DNA of 64,000 nt from Cucumis sativus (taxonomy: Eukaryota; Streptophyta; Magnoliopsida; Cucurbitales; Cucurbitaceae): NCBI RefSeq assembly GCF_000004075.3, contig NC_026660.2:25485498-25549497 (forward strand), written 5' to 3'. Below the pieces are notes generated by a model. The model saw nothing but the letters and a program-made list of their open reading frames with translations, made no database searches and had not been told where the DNA came from. Shown piece after piece: positions 12,306 to 24,632 of this stretch; positions within the stretch are counted from its first letter, which is position 1; each line of letters starts with the position of its first letter. The position numbers were made by a program, and so were the translations under genes.

Positions 12306-14575
12306 ATATTAAAATGTTCTGTCATGATTTGTGTGTTAAATTATTATACGTATATATAATGTGGTTAACTTTCTTGAAGGTCCACTATCAAGGACATGAG
12401 ACCAACGTAACCATGGGGTCGACCTATGTAGACATTGGAGAGAACCCAGATGAGAAGGTCTACCCACCTCTGCCATGACCAACTTTCATGGTAATTTAGG
12501 TATGATCCAATCACTAAAAATTCCAACGGTACCTTCTTATCTATTATCCTTCTTTTATATGTGGTTAATTGTCCTTTTTCTGTTCCGTTACATGTAAGAT
12601 TCTTTATTGAATTTATAATCGGAGGTCCACACTTCTATTTATAGCTTCCATTTATTCTTGCACTATATAGACTCATATGTATTGCTTTGAAATAAATTGT
12701 TTATCAGTAGTATAAACAATAAATGATTGACAAATTTATCACCAGCTTATTATCAATTAAATACATCATTGTCGAGTATGTCAAATCAAGTGCATTGAGT
12801 TTATCACCGACCTAATCGAGTGCATAATTGACATTTGTATAAAGTATTTTAATCAAAATGCATCATATCAAGTATATCTAATATGTATAATATTATTAGG
12901 ATAGTGAGAACATTTAAATTTGTCGTTACTTATTACACCTTCCATAGGTGGGTTCAGTTTCCACTTTTCCATTTTGCACAAAAACAAACCTATGGGCAAT
13001 AATGAGCTTAATAAATATATTTTGATTTGCCTATTTTAAAAGTGTCGTTAAAATAGAATCGATCTGTTTATAGAAATCCCATATTTTATTCTCTATTTGC
13101 ACATATTTCTTCTCCCTAAAATTTTCATCGGAATACAATTTATTGGTTATATTTTGAGTTGATGTATATGAATTTATTAATTGATGGTAACTAATTGAAT
13201 ATTAATTTCACAGTAATTATTTAAAAACTCAATGGCCCTACTAATTTATTTAATTGAATTTAGACATAAATTTATTAGTTATATTATTGTGAATAATTTA
13301 CTACAACTATTAATATAAATGAGTACACCTTCTAAATTATTAACTATAATTAATATAAATTGGCCTCCTTTCCTTTGATCCTTCTTAACTTCTCTAATCT
13401 CAAACCTAGTTGATATTTGATAGGCAACCTCATTTATTTATTTTTATATAGGTGAGTGAGACGGATCAAAGTAAAAACTTATAAAAGATTAATTTTTAGG
13501 TGTGTTTCTGTTTTTTTTACTTATGAGTCAACTTATACGATGGTTTAGTCCGACTTATTTTTATTAGTACTTCTAAATTATCAACCCATATTCTTTTTTT
13601 CCTTTGTATCCTTTGATGACTTCCTCCTAAGAAAAAAAGTTCAAAGGCACTTTCTTTTTCCCAACTTTTATAAAATTAACAACTAATCCAATCTCTAAAC
13701 TTTAGTTGGAAATTAAAACTATTTCGGCCCTTGTAGTATCGAATTGTAATTGTTATTAGTCTATAAACTTTATCAAATAATGATCTAGTCCATCTAATTT
13801 ACAAAATTTAGACCCTTTTGCAAAAAAAAAAAAACTCATCAAAATTATGTGTCAACTTTGATTAGATAACAAGTTAATCTTGTTAAGTAAAAATAGATTA
13901 GATGGTAAAACACAACCATAGAAAATTGTAAAGCTATGGGTGTTAGAAGTCTATTTAAAAAAGTCGTTTATTATTATTATTATTATTATTATTTTGGAAA
14001 ATCCTTTATGCTAATATCAACAAATAGCATGCACAGAAGAAAATTTATAATACTTACACAATAGTATGGAAAATTGTGAGCTCCACTCAATTAATAAACA
14101 ATAAGTTAGATATAATTTATTGATACTGTTAAATAATAAAGAAAGTAGTATGTACTACACACCCCGTTATATTTTATCAGTCGTACTTGCTGGGCAATTG
14201 TTGGAGATCTGGGGAGAGCAATCATCTCAAAAGGCTATGGTAACTTTTAATTTCTTCGTTTGGATATTACAATATATATTTCTATATCTTTAGTATTTTC
14301 TTTTGTTGTTCTTGAGTATTGTTCTTATGAGCTATCCTAATAGTTGTACCTATGTAAAGTTTCTGTTTTCTCAAATCTAAAATTGAAAGATAAAAAAATT
14401 AGCGGTTAATCTAGAGAAAGATGTCGATTTAATTACAAACCAATTAACAACAAATAGATATGGTCGAACTCAAACATATATGTTCGTCCATTTTAACAAA
14501 CATTCATTATAAAATATATCATCAAAGTACACTAGGTATATTATTATAGTATCCTTTTAGAAAGAAAAAAAAAAG
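12306..14575. other. Intergenic interval between lipase copies B and C
   Basis: About 2.3 kb that includes the copy B promoter and the 3' flank of copy C. It holds a short less AT-rich patch at about 12390-12490 and an ATT-repeat microsatellite at about 13967-13995. No coding region is recognised; reading frames are short and full of stops. Confidence 0.6.
12351..12358 (-). promoter_or_regulatory. Possible TATA box of lipase copy B
   Basis: TATATATA lies 46 bases upstream of the most distal candidate ATG (12305) and about 90 bases upstream of the ATG pair at 12260/12263. The spacing mildly favours a more internal start, since transcription would begin around 12320. Confidence 0.35.
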
Positions 14576-17500
14576 CTACTCAACTTTGACATCATACTCA
14601 GTGTGAAAGGGAGTTGTGGAACCCAAGCGGGTTGAATTAACATAATCTTGAGGGCAGTGAGCAGGAATTCCAGGCAACAACAATCCAAACAACCTCACAA
14701 TTCTCAAGAACACTTTTTCCTCATACTCCTTTCCCCTTCTCCATGATATTGTGAAGCTTCTTCCTATCTCCAAGCACGCATGTATTCTCATCAGTATTGC
14801 TCCCACTATCGAGAAATAGTTCTTGAATGGCTCTTCTTCAAGAATCTGACGATCCAAAACGGTTAATTACCCACTAAGTTATTGAAATATATGGTTTGAT
14901 TTAACTATGAAAAAAGGTTTAAATTAATGTCAACTCACCTGTGCAACATAGTTCCAGTCGAAATAAATACAAGGTCCAAAGTGTTTGAACATCAACGCCT
15001 TGTCATCAAGGGGCAATCTGGGAACCATGTCGAAACCATAAACGAATCTGTAGTAACGAATCTTGTATTCCGCGAGTGATTTCACCATGAATTCCCCAAA
15101 CGTGCGGTCTCCAACTCGAGGTTGTCCAAATGTGTACACTCCCTCTAATCTTTCCAGCAATAATTTTTCTTCATGGAACACCAAAATAGAAGGAAATAGA
15201 ATGGCCAAAGCCCCGCCCAGGCTGTGCCCTGTCACTACAAATCTTGTCCGCTCATTTTCTTTCATAAGTTCTTTAAGCTTCTCTCTTAGGGTGTAGTAAG
15301 CCAAAGGGTGTCTTTCATGACCTTTTCGCTCCATTTCTTTGGGCCATCCTACGCACTTTTGTAGGCCAAGTGCTTTCATAAATCCCCCATGAATTTTTCC
15401 GATGCCTTCAATCTCGTACCAAGAGATGTCAAAGTCAGAACTCCAATCATCAGCATTAAATGGCTCTGTGCCTCTGAAGGACACAATGATGGTGTCGTGA
15501 TTATCTTTTCTGTCACGCATCATGAATGCTTGTGTTGAGCATTTTTCTTGATAGTCTAGTAATTAAACGATACAAAATTAATTAATTACACTTACATAAG
15601 TCATAGGTTAAGTAGCAAAAAAAAAGGTGGAAGAGAAGATATATATATATTTTGTAAATTACCATTCCAAAAATTGAAAAATCCCAAGAACTCCATCTGC
15701 ATATTTAAAAGAATGGAAAAGTTAATGAATGAAAAATATAGATGTAGTTTGAAGTGAGAAGAGTAAATAATTATGAATATTAAATATTGAAAATTAAAAA
15801 TTGGAGGACCTTCCAGACATCCTTCACAATTTGTGCAACGTGAGCTTCATTCTCGTAGGAAAGTTTGGAAGCCATCATACAAAGGGCGCCGAAGTAATTG
15901 ACATCACCAGGTTTGATACTTCTGTCCAATGTTACTCTGCTATCCAAATGACCAATCATTGACAAGTATTCCGCCGATGAGGTGTTCGGTATCTTCAACC
16001 TCACTACATCAACAGTAACACAACCATAATTAGTTAGCAGTAAGGAGTTGAAAGTTTTCAAGTAAATGAGTCTAAAGACACACATCCATCGTCTATAAAG
16101 GAAATATTATCATTAATATATATCCCTCCTTGGTAACTTTGCGTTTGAATTCTTTATGTTTTTTATTTAACTAAACATGTTTTTTAGTTTTTAGTAGAAA
16201 ATTATGAGTACAACTTTTTTTTCTTTTATCTTTTTGTGTTTTTTTAAATAAAAGGTAGAGTGTGAATAATTTGAGAGAATAACTTTAGAGAAGAAGAGAG
16301 GGGTTAATTAAAAAGAAGAGAGAAATGAATGCAAGTTTAGATCTTAGAAATAGAATAAATTTGAAAAATAAAATATTAGATAAAGGTTTTATTGAGAGGA
16401 TAATGTGTCCATCACATAAAAAATAACAATAAAATAATTAGTGATAAGTTGTTTTTCAAAATAATAAAAAAATGTTAGAAATCAGCGTCAGATTAAGTAA
16501 GAGAATGGAGAGAGTGCTGGAAACAAAGTCAATGCGAATCAAGAGGATCATTGACACCATACTCTTAACATTATTTTTTTCCTTTAAAATATTTTATAAT
16601 TATTCTCTGTATGGCTATCGCATTAGAACACCATCTTTCATCTTTCTTCTATCTTCTTTCTTCTTTCTTCTTTCTTCTTTCTTTTTTAAAAAACATTTTA
16701 GTGTGTAGTTCATGGTGAATTGCAAACAATTGGAGGTTTGAAAGTTGAATTTCACCTCCCGCCCAGTATTATCAAATAGCAGAAAAAAAGCATATATTAA
16801 GTTTTTCATTTCTCCAGTTACTCTGAAATTTAAGATTGTGTTTGAACCTTTTCTTTATCAAAATTTTCTAAGTAAACATATTGTCAATCTTGTCAAATTC
16901 TACGAATGAAAATATGCTTTAAGATGTTATTCGGAAAATTTTGAGAAAAAACACTCACCCTCAAAAAACTCGTAATTTTAATTTTTTTTTGTTCGGTCAA
17001 TTTCAGTGGAGAGACTGTGCTTTGGGTTTTCTACATGCATTTTTGGATAATTAGATTGAGATTCTCTGGCACCAAATCTTAACTTATTTTTGCTATTTCT
17101 TTTGCCAATTTCTCCAACTATTTCTTTAAATTATCCTTAATAACCATTTTCTTTCTTTTTTTTTTAATTTAATGGTAATTTACAAGAAATAGTTGGAATT
17201 TACCTGGAAAATTGGTAAAATTTAGTTAAGATTTGAATAATTGTTTTGAAAAGATTAAAAAAAAAAAATTGGAAGCTCAATCTTACGAATTTGTGAAAAA
17301 ATTAAATAATTTGTGAAGATTTGGTGGAATATTTGGGAAGGAAGGTTTGAATATTTTATTTTAAATAAGATTTGAAAATGGCAGAATTGGTGTAATTTTC
17401 CCCAAAACAAAAAATATTTAGGAAAATTTTAATATTATAGAAAATCTGTGGCTTGAAAATTTTTAATATTTTAGAAAATCTCTTGCTTGAAAAATGGTTT

Positions 17501-18389
17501 TAGAAAATCTCTGGCCGAGATTGAGCGACTTTTGTCAATTTCCAAAGTTATTCGCTCTTAGTTTTACAAACTTGATTTAAATTTGGAAACCATTTCTTAA
17601 ATATATAAAATGAAGAAGAACACAAAAATGAATAGATAAAACTTCATACAAGGAAACTTTAGTGATATTCTACTCACTCATCCAGTTGTATTCTAAATCT
17701 CAGAGAACACCACAAAAGTTAGACATATTAACTAAACTTTTAATCTAATTTAATGATGTTTCCAACCTTTGGTAAATTTAATATTTCATTTACATTTCAA
17801 CAAACCCTCCTGCGCTTACTTGTTGAGTTTATCTTCTTCGTCTATTAATTTAATTCTTTTTCCTTAATGGATGCAAATTTTAAGCACAGCGCAAGATCTT
17901 GGTAGACCACTTATTCCGATGAGATCTTTATTTATATATATGCCCAAAAGATTTTCACAAATTCGTAAGATTGTTTTCTAAATAGCACTTAACAGCCCCC
18001 AAATGAAATTTATGAAAGAAAAAGGGGGAGGAGAACTTACATCGGAAGAAGTTGAGGAGAATGCCGGAAAAGCCGCCGTTGAGGGACAGAAAATTGAGAG
18101 AGGACTCGAGGAAGAAGCCAAGCAAGGCAAGGGGTTTGTCAAAGAAACGGAGGAGCTTTAGGACGACAATAGAGAGAAAGATGAAGAATCTGTGCCAGAA
18201 ATTATGTTCTCTGGCGTGACTTGAATCTACAAATCTCCTTTTTTTGAGGTTGCTGGAAAACAAGAGACGGAACAAATCCAAGAACTTGACCTCTTCTGGG
18301 TTTAGAAGCATATAGCTGTTGGAGAAGCCGCCATTACAATTGTAATTATAATTATTAGAACGACCGCCCATCACCATGCCTGAGGGCAT
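14576..18389 (-). CDS. Triacylglycerol lipase, OBL1-like class 3 lipase, copy C
   Basis: Third paralogue and probably the most diverged. Exons are 18389-18041, 16003-15810, 15696-15663, 15555-14939 and 14845-14576, giving about 487 residues, all phases consistent. Exons 2 and 3 have exactly the same lengths as in copies A and B (194 and 34 bases). Exon 1 has a different Asn/Tyr-rich leader but the same [18 protein letters not shown] and [17 protein letters not shown] anchor region. [32 protein letters not shown] and [15 protein letters not shown] are intact. The C-terminal tail is four residues shorter than in A and B. Intron 1 is 2037 bases, against 84 and 86 in the other copies. Three adjacent ATGs (18389, 18377, 18371) leave the start slightly open. 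Predicted role as for copy A. Confidence 0.9.
16636..16683. repeat. CTT/TTTC-rich microsatellite
   Basis: Reiterated TTTCTTC units form a pyrimidine run inside intron 1 of lipase copy C. Apparent open frames over it are low-complexity artefacts. Confidence 0.8.
17080..17240. repeat. Imperfect inverted repeat in the copy C intron
   Basis: The left arm contains CAAATCTTAACTTA and, further in, CCAACTATTTCTTTAAATTA. The right arm carries their imperfect reverse complements, TAATTTACAAGAAATAGTTGG and then TTAGTTAAGATTTG, around a centre near 17160. Arms are roughly 70-75 bases with mismatches and small gaps, so the transcript could fold into a long hairpin. It could be a foldback or MITE remnant. 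Confidence 0.6.
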
Positions 18390-19439
18390 CTCACAGTTAT
18401 CGCACCTTATGGGAAGCTCTTGTGGCCTTGGGAGAACTGATTAACTCTCTCAACTCACATATCTCTGTGGGATTTGGTTGGTTTATATTAAATTTGTCTT
18501 GGGATTGGGAACGTGGTTGGTTCCGTCCGTCTCTCCTTCATAAATAAAATAATGATTGATACTCGACAACTTTAACTTACTCAAAACCTTCTCTTGATCT
18601 CCAGGATTAAATAAAATAAAATAGAGGCTCATGTGTAAAATGCTTTCTGTTATTCAATCTGAACTCATCGCTGTATTCTGGCGTTTGTGGGCTCTGTTTA
18701 TTTAAGTCCATTTTAAAAATGTTAAATTCAACCCTCAACTTAAAACAGTAATTTTCTAAAGTTTTTTTCAAATATTTTATGTTAATATTGTGGGCCCTTA
18801 CTTTCCTTTATTTATTTGGATTTGGGTGTTTTGATGTTGCTGATATCTTCCCTACTTCTTTGGGTTTGTTCCTATTTTTCTTATGCTCTTATTGTTCTTT
18901 TATTCTGGTTTCGCTTTGGCAGTGTGCAGAAACGGGAAGCAATTCGAAGAGATTGAAAGCAAAAATTCAGAGTTAAGTGAATTCGAGATTACCGTGAGGT
19001 GAATTTGTCTCTTGTGACAACAATTCTTCTTTACGTCTATGTTTGAAGATGTTGTTCGCAAAATGAAATTGTAGATGATCAAGTGAGAGCTTGATAGAGT
19101 TATTGCTTGGTGACTTTGGATTCATGGGAGTTCTCTTCTTAGAGTTAACATGGCTTTTATAGTGATCATCCTTCTTATTCATATGGTACTAGAACTATAA
19201 GTTGTTATGTAATCATGAATTATTTCACATGTCAATATATGATCTCTTATCATGAGTCAATAATAAAATATCTCTAGATGTAAATATAGTGTCATCGATT
19301 TGGATTACCTATTTTTTGGTGTTTTGATTGTGTTGTTTTTAATGTTAATTTAGTCGTTCCTTCACTTCTTAATAAGTGTTAACTTAAAGTGTCAAGTTAA
19401 TTAAGTGTTCATTTTTCATTTGGTAGACTTTTTGGAATC
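18390..19439. other. Intergenic interval upstream of lipase copy C
   Basis: This contains the copy C promoter region and about 400 bases (18780-19190) of slightly less AT-rich DNA with no frame I can assign. Frames over this stretch are short and have no recognisable domain. It may be flanking retroelement-derived sequence. Confidence 0.4.
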
Positions 19440-20420
19440 GATTCAAGAAGGAAGTTCCACTAGGCCCCCTCTTTTGGATGGCTCTACCTGTGCTTATTGA
19501 AAGCCAATGATGATAAAGTTTTTAAAATCTTTTGCTAGCAAGACATGGAAAGCTATAGTAATGGATGGGAATATCCAACCGTAGCAGATGCGGTTTGAAA
19601 GGTCTCTCTTAAGCCTGAAATCTTATGATCTTATGGTCTAATGCTAAAGATGAAGCTTCTTTGAAATTTTTTTTGAGCTTTAAATGCAATCCACAATGGA
19701 GTGGATCAAAATGTGTTCAAACTAATGCTCACATGTACTTCTGCTGAGGAGTCTTGGAATATCTTAGAAGTGGCTCATGAACATCCAAGGTAAAAATGTC
19801 TCAATTGCAACTTCCAACCTCCAAATTGGAAGCCCTCAAAATGTCCGAAGATGATGAGCCAATTGCTGAATTCAATAATGTATGTGTTCTCGATACCTCT
19901 CAACCGCATAAAGAACAAGTTCATATGATCACTTAGAGTTGGCAAATTTCGAAAATAATAAGTATGACGGTAGAACTTATGGAGGTCAAAGTAACAAGTG
20001 AACAAGGATTTTGGTAGTTGACGCTCTTCCAACTTTGGTGGGAGTTCAAACTCTTCGAGTTTTGGTCAAAGTAACAAGGATTTTGGTAGTTCAAGCTCTT
20101 CCAACTTTGGTGGGAGTTCAAACTCTTCGAGATTTGGTTCACTTAGTATGTTTCACAAGCAGAAATTTTGGTAGTTCAAGCTCTTCCAACTTTGGTGGGA
20201 GTTCAAACTCTTCCGTTTTGGTTCCTATGGTACAAATAAACGAATAGAATGACAAAGGTGATCAGAATTTTGAAACTTTCAAAGGTGATCGAAGTTTTAG
20301 ATATCATGAGTGTGATGGATTTAGAAACTATCAAGCAAAATGCCCTACTTTTCTAAAAAAAAAGAAAAGAGTCTCATTGTTACATTGTCAGATGAGGTGT
20401 CCTTCCAAGAGTGACATTAG
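19440..20420 (+). pseudogene. Decayed Ty1/Copia gag fragment
   Basis: Successive frames, broken by stops and indels, carry hallmarks of a plant Copia gag: PPLLDGS near the start, KTWKAIVMDGNI, NPQWSGSKCVQT-like and SWNILEVAHEHPR stretches, then SKLEALKMSEDDEPIAEFN about 19815. A Ser/Asn/Gly/Phe-rich repeat follows, then a retroviral-type zinc knuckle remnant, CDGFRNYQAKCPTF, around 20310-20350 (the first Cys sits in HECDGF). Lys-rich sequence comes after it, as is usual. No protease, integrase, reverse transcriptase or LTR is recognised nearby, so this is a solo, non-functional gag piece. Frames on either strand across it are artefacts. Confidence 0.75.
20006..20220 (+). repeat. Three-copy Ser/Gly/Asn-coding tandem repeat in the gag remnant
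   Basis: Units start at about 20006, 20078 and 20162, a spacing of 72 and then 84 bases. The common core is CTCTTCCAACTTTGGTGGGA followed by GTTCAAACTCTTC. In the gag frame it reads SSSSNFGGSSNSS with FG spacers, which extends the low-complexity region before the zinc knuckle. Confidence 0.8.
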
Positions 20421-23400
20421 AATATGGCAAAGCTCTTATTAGATGTGAAATTGAGAATGATCACTAAGTCATTGAAAATACTTTGAAGGTACCAAGTGTT
20501 TCCGAATTAGTTAGACCACATCATGAAATAGTTTATGTTTCTTTTTTAAAAAATTGTTGTCCTTTCGTGTGCAAAGGAGAATGAAACACAAAATCTTTTT
20601 TATATGAAACAAAGAACGGAAAAAAGAAACTAAGACTAGCTACTATTAGCAACTAATGAAATAAAAGACTAGATTGCACCTAAATGTCCTTTCATCCTAA
20701 AGGTAGAAGGAATTAGTTCAAAAATAGAAAATTATTTAAACTATTTATAAAATATAGCGAAATCTATCTTTCTTTCTATCCATAACTATTCTGCTTTCTA
20801 TTTTTTATTTATTTTAACTTTTTTAAAAATATATTTTACTTTTTATTTCTTATTTATTTTAACCTTTTTTTAAATAGATTTTAGCCCAGTTTTGTTTTTA
20901 TTATGTTTCCTTTAAACGCCTATAACGTGGAGTACAAATTTCATTTGTGACTATACTATTTTTATTATTACGTCACTACGATATTCTTTACAAAAACAAA
21001 TATCAATAAAAGAAACATTCATTTTATTAATGTATCTAAGTAAAATATAATAAAAATGAATGTAGATGAATATAATTATTAATTTATAATTGAAATTGAT
21101 ATTCCTTCAAAACTGATGAGGTAAATTGATCATTGGAAGAAGATAAAAAAAACAAAAAACTTTTACTAAATATAAATATGTTGAACAAATTGAGTGTTTA
21201 AAACATTTATTAAAAGTTTTTCTTAAAAAGAAAATATACACACACATATAGAGAGAGGTAAGAAAAATGAAGAGGAGGAGAATGTAAATTATTGGAGGAT
21301 GGTCCTTAGCATATCCTGCCAGCTAGATTGCTTGTCTTTTGTTATTTAATGTGTTTGATGTGATCTCAACTTTTCGTTTGTCAACTATCTCACCATTTTT
21401 TTTCTTTTTTTTTCTTTTTTTAACTAATGGTTGTCCATTTTTTAACTATCTTGACTTTGCTCTAAAAAAATTAAACAAAAAATATCAATTTACACCTTAA
21501 ATTAATCTAGGTCTTCCATCCATTTACATTTTTAAATATTAATTATATCAATTTAAACCACAAATTAGTATAATTTATATTTTATAATTTTGTAATTATG
21601 TCCATTTAAATATTGAATTTATATAATCATATTAAGAATTATGTTTTATTTTTATACACAAATGAAAGGGGTTTAAGTTGATATATTTTGCATTAATTTG
21701 ATACATTTATTAAAGTTCAGAGATTAAATTGGTATAACTACTAATTTAGATTTTAAATTGACACAATCTCATAGTTTATGTTTAAATTAAAATAATTATT
21801 AGTTGGATAGGTAAATTGATACAACTCGTATAATTTTTTATTATATAAACTATTTAAACTATGTTTTAACTAATTCAAAGCATTCAGGAAAAGAAAAAGT
21901 ATATTTCAAAGGGCACAATATTAATGCATAATTGTTTCATTTATAATTTAACATATTTCCTATGTTTTAATTTATTTTTAAAAGTGTATTAAACTCACAA
22001 AACAAACTATTTATCCTTCTTTTAAAAAAAATAAGTTAAAAGCTAAATTTTAGGTTAATTTTCATAAATATAATAAACAGTCAAAATATTCCTGGACCAA
22101 AAGCTCATTAACTTAGTCCTTTTAAAAAAAAAATCATATGGGTCCTTTTTATCGTTTATCGTTTTTTCAACTCAAATCTGGGCATCCTTGTTAAATCCTC
22201 ATTCCCAAACTAGTTGGGCTTTCCATGAGCCCAACCCACACTAAATGCAAATGGTTTTGTTTTGGGCTTTCATAAGTCAAAAATGTTCAAGTGGTTGTTG
22301 TATCGATACATGACTCAACCGGTGTTTACAAATTCCACTCATCCAACTTGTGGCTACTCATTTATTAGACCTTTCAAAGCCGTAGATTTTAACCGGTCAC
22401 TATCTAGCTTTTTTGCAACCAAACTCAACAACACAATAGGAAGGAGAAAAATAAAACTCAAAACATGTTTTTCTAATGAATTTTTCATCATATACATCAC
22501 ACTCCCAGTTGCAAACAAGTAAATTGACATTTACAAAATTGTATGGAATTAGTTGACTAGCCGCCCTAATTTCTATATTCTATTTTCTGTGTTTGTGGTT
22601 GCGGTGAGCTACAAAATTAAACTACTAATTGGATAAAAACAAATATCAATTGTCATTTGCATCCCCACGTCACTCTCTCGCTTATTCATCAAACCACATT
22701 CTCCCAACTCAAAATATCAACAATTCTCCCTAAATATACACACAACCCCCTTCTTTTTTTTTTTCCTCCCAAAACTAAAATGCCCTTAATTTATTTCAAT
22801 ATTTGATGATTATCAACAAATCTCAAAAGTTATTCGAATCCACCCAGTTTGTCTGTTTTGATAATTTCCTTCTAATAATGAGGCACGTGAGGCTGTGAAT
22901 CCAATCTTTAATAACCATATATGTATATGCCTTGTGTTTTTCTGTCAATCTGAAAAGAAATTACTGTGAATGAATAAAATAAAATAAAGGTAAAGATAAA
23001 GATAAAAGAGGAGACGGCGGAGGAAACCCTGGAAAGTAAGAAGAAAGGGGAGGTGGAGAGCAGATGTGTAATGGAGGGAGTCAAAAAAGCAAACACGGCT
23101 ACCTGAGGGGCCAACCCAGGGAAAGGAAACTTGTGGGACAGACCTAATTGGGTTGGTTTGGGTTACAAGTCGGTTAGGTCAATAACCAAATTGTATCCAT
23201 GCAGTCACGCACCGGCGGCTCCGGAAATAGGTTCTTTGCATCTACAAGCGCAGCCATTTCAAGATTAGATGCAAGGAATTAAGATATTCTTTTTCCTAAT
23301 TCATATTTCTTAAAATGCATCCCTTGTAGTAAGGTAACATATTACCTTTTTCACAATTTTTCCTTTTAATTTTTGTTTTCAACCAAACTCTTTTATTCAT

Positions 23401-24632
23401 TGAATTCTAAAATTCTGTCTCATGCTACACGTACTTTGCAACCAAGTTTGAATTCAATTCAATAGCTTAATTAAAAATAATTTATATCACCTACATCTAA
23501 ATCTAATCAATTTTTTAGACAAAAATAAAACGTTTCTAATTAAATTAAAATTTCAATAATATTTGTGTTTGCCCAAGTTTTAAAATATATTTTTTAATCT
23601 CTAAATCTTCAAGTGTATGTGTGATGAGTATATATAAAATTATATATATATCTATTTAGTCATTCAATTTTTAAAATATACATTTTTATTTCTTACGTTA
23701 TTTAAATTTATTGTTTTCAAATATAATAAAACGATTAAAAAATATATTTTCGAGTATTACTATAATATATGTTTATAAAATACATATTATCAGAATGTAT
23801 AAATTTGTGTATTTACAACTGCGAGTTTTTATTTACGAATATAAATTTTAGAAATTTACAAGTATAACTATAATATCGTTTTTATTCTGTCACAAATTTC
23901 TACTTTTGTAGTGTTGAACTTCAAAAAAATAAATAAATAACTTTGTTGGAATCTGTGAACTTTGTAAAGATCTGTTGAATGGTCAACTTTAGTCAAGTTT
24001 GTACCTGAAGTTCAAATGTTTTAGAAATTCGTTTTTTAAGGCAAAAAAATCAGTTTTTATTGACAAAATTATTATTTGATTATTTATGCAACCAATTTGA
24101 AGTTGAGAGAATTTAGAATCCGAGTCAAAGATTTCAAACTCAAATTCCATTTTGTTTGTTAATCTGTTTTAATAGATTAAGCAAATTTTATTTTTCACTG
24201 CATGATTTACATTTTTTTTAAATACAATAGATGAATTCTAAACATTTTAAAAGCTACTTAATTTTAGTTTTAAAAAAAAGTTATAGCTTTGTTTCCTAAT
24301 CCATTAATAAAATGCAGATAATAAATGAAGATAAGTTAATGGGAAAATAAAGTGTTCGTTGTTTAATTTTATTTAAAACAAAAGCAAAATTCTGTAAAAA
24401 GACGTTTTTTTTATAGCCTTACTTAAAAGCAAATTATTTTTAAGATACTAAGAAATAATTATTACGTTCACCCAATGATTAGTTGCATAAACAACAGAAC
24501 AACCTCAACTAATAGCACTTATAATACAAGGATAAAATAATTGTATATACAACATAAAAAATAGTAAAAAGACTAAAATACCCACTCCAACCATCTTCGA
24601 GACGTTGCTTATCTAATTTCTCAAATTAAAAA

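Larger units (their letters stand above)
16004..18040 (-). other. Expanded intron 1 of lipase copy C
   Basis: The intron starts GTAAGT on the minus strand at 18040 and ends in TAG at 16004. It contains a CTT-rich microsatellite (about 16636-16683), an inverted repeat (about 17080-17240), a short imperfect tandem repeat (about 17425-17520) and otherwise AT-rich DNA. No transposase or other gene is recognised in it. Confidence 0.7.

Noticed and set aside
5787-18389. Possibility that one of the lipase copies is a pseudogene
   Set aside because: All three join in frame through every splice border and keep Ser, Asp and His of the likely triad.
22262-22522. 86-codon plus-strand open frame
   Set aside because: No family resemblance, no promoter or splice context, and codon use like random AT-rich sequence.
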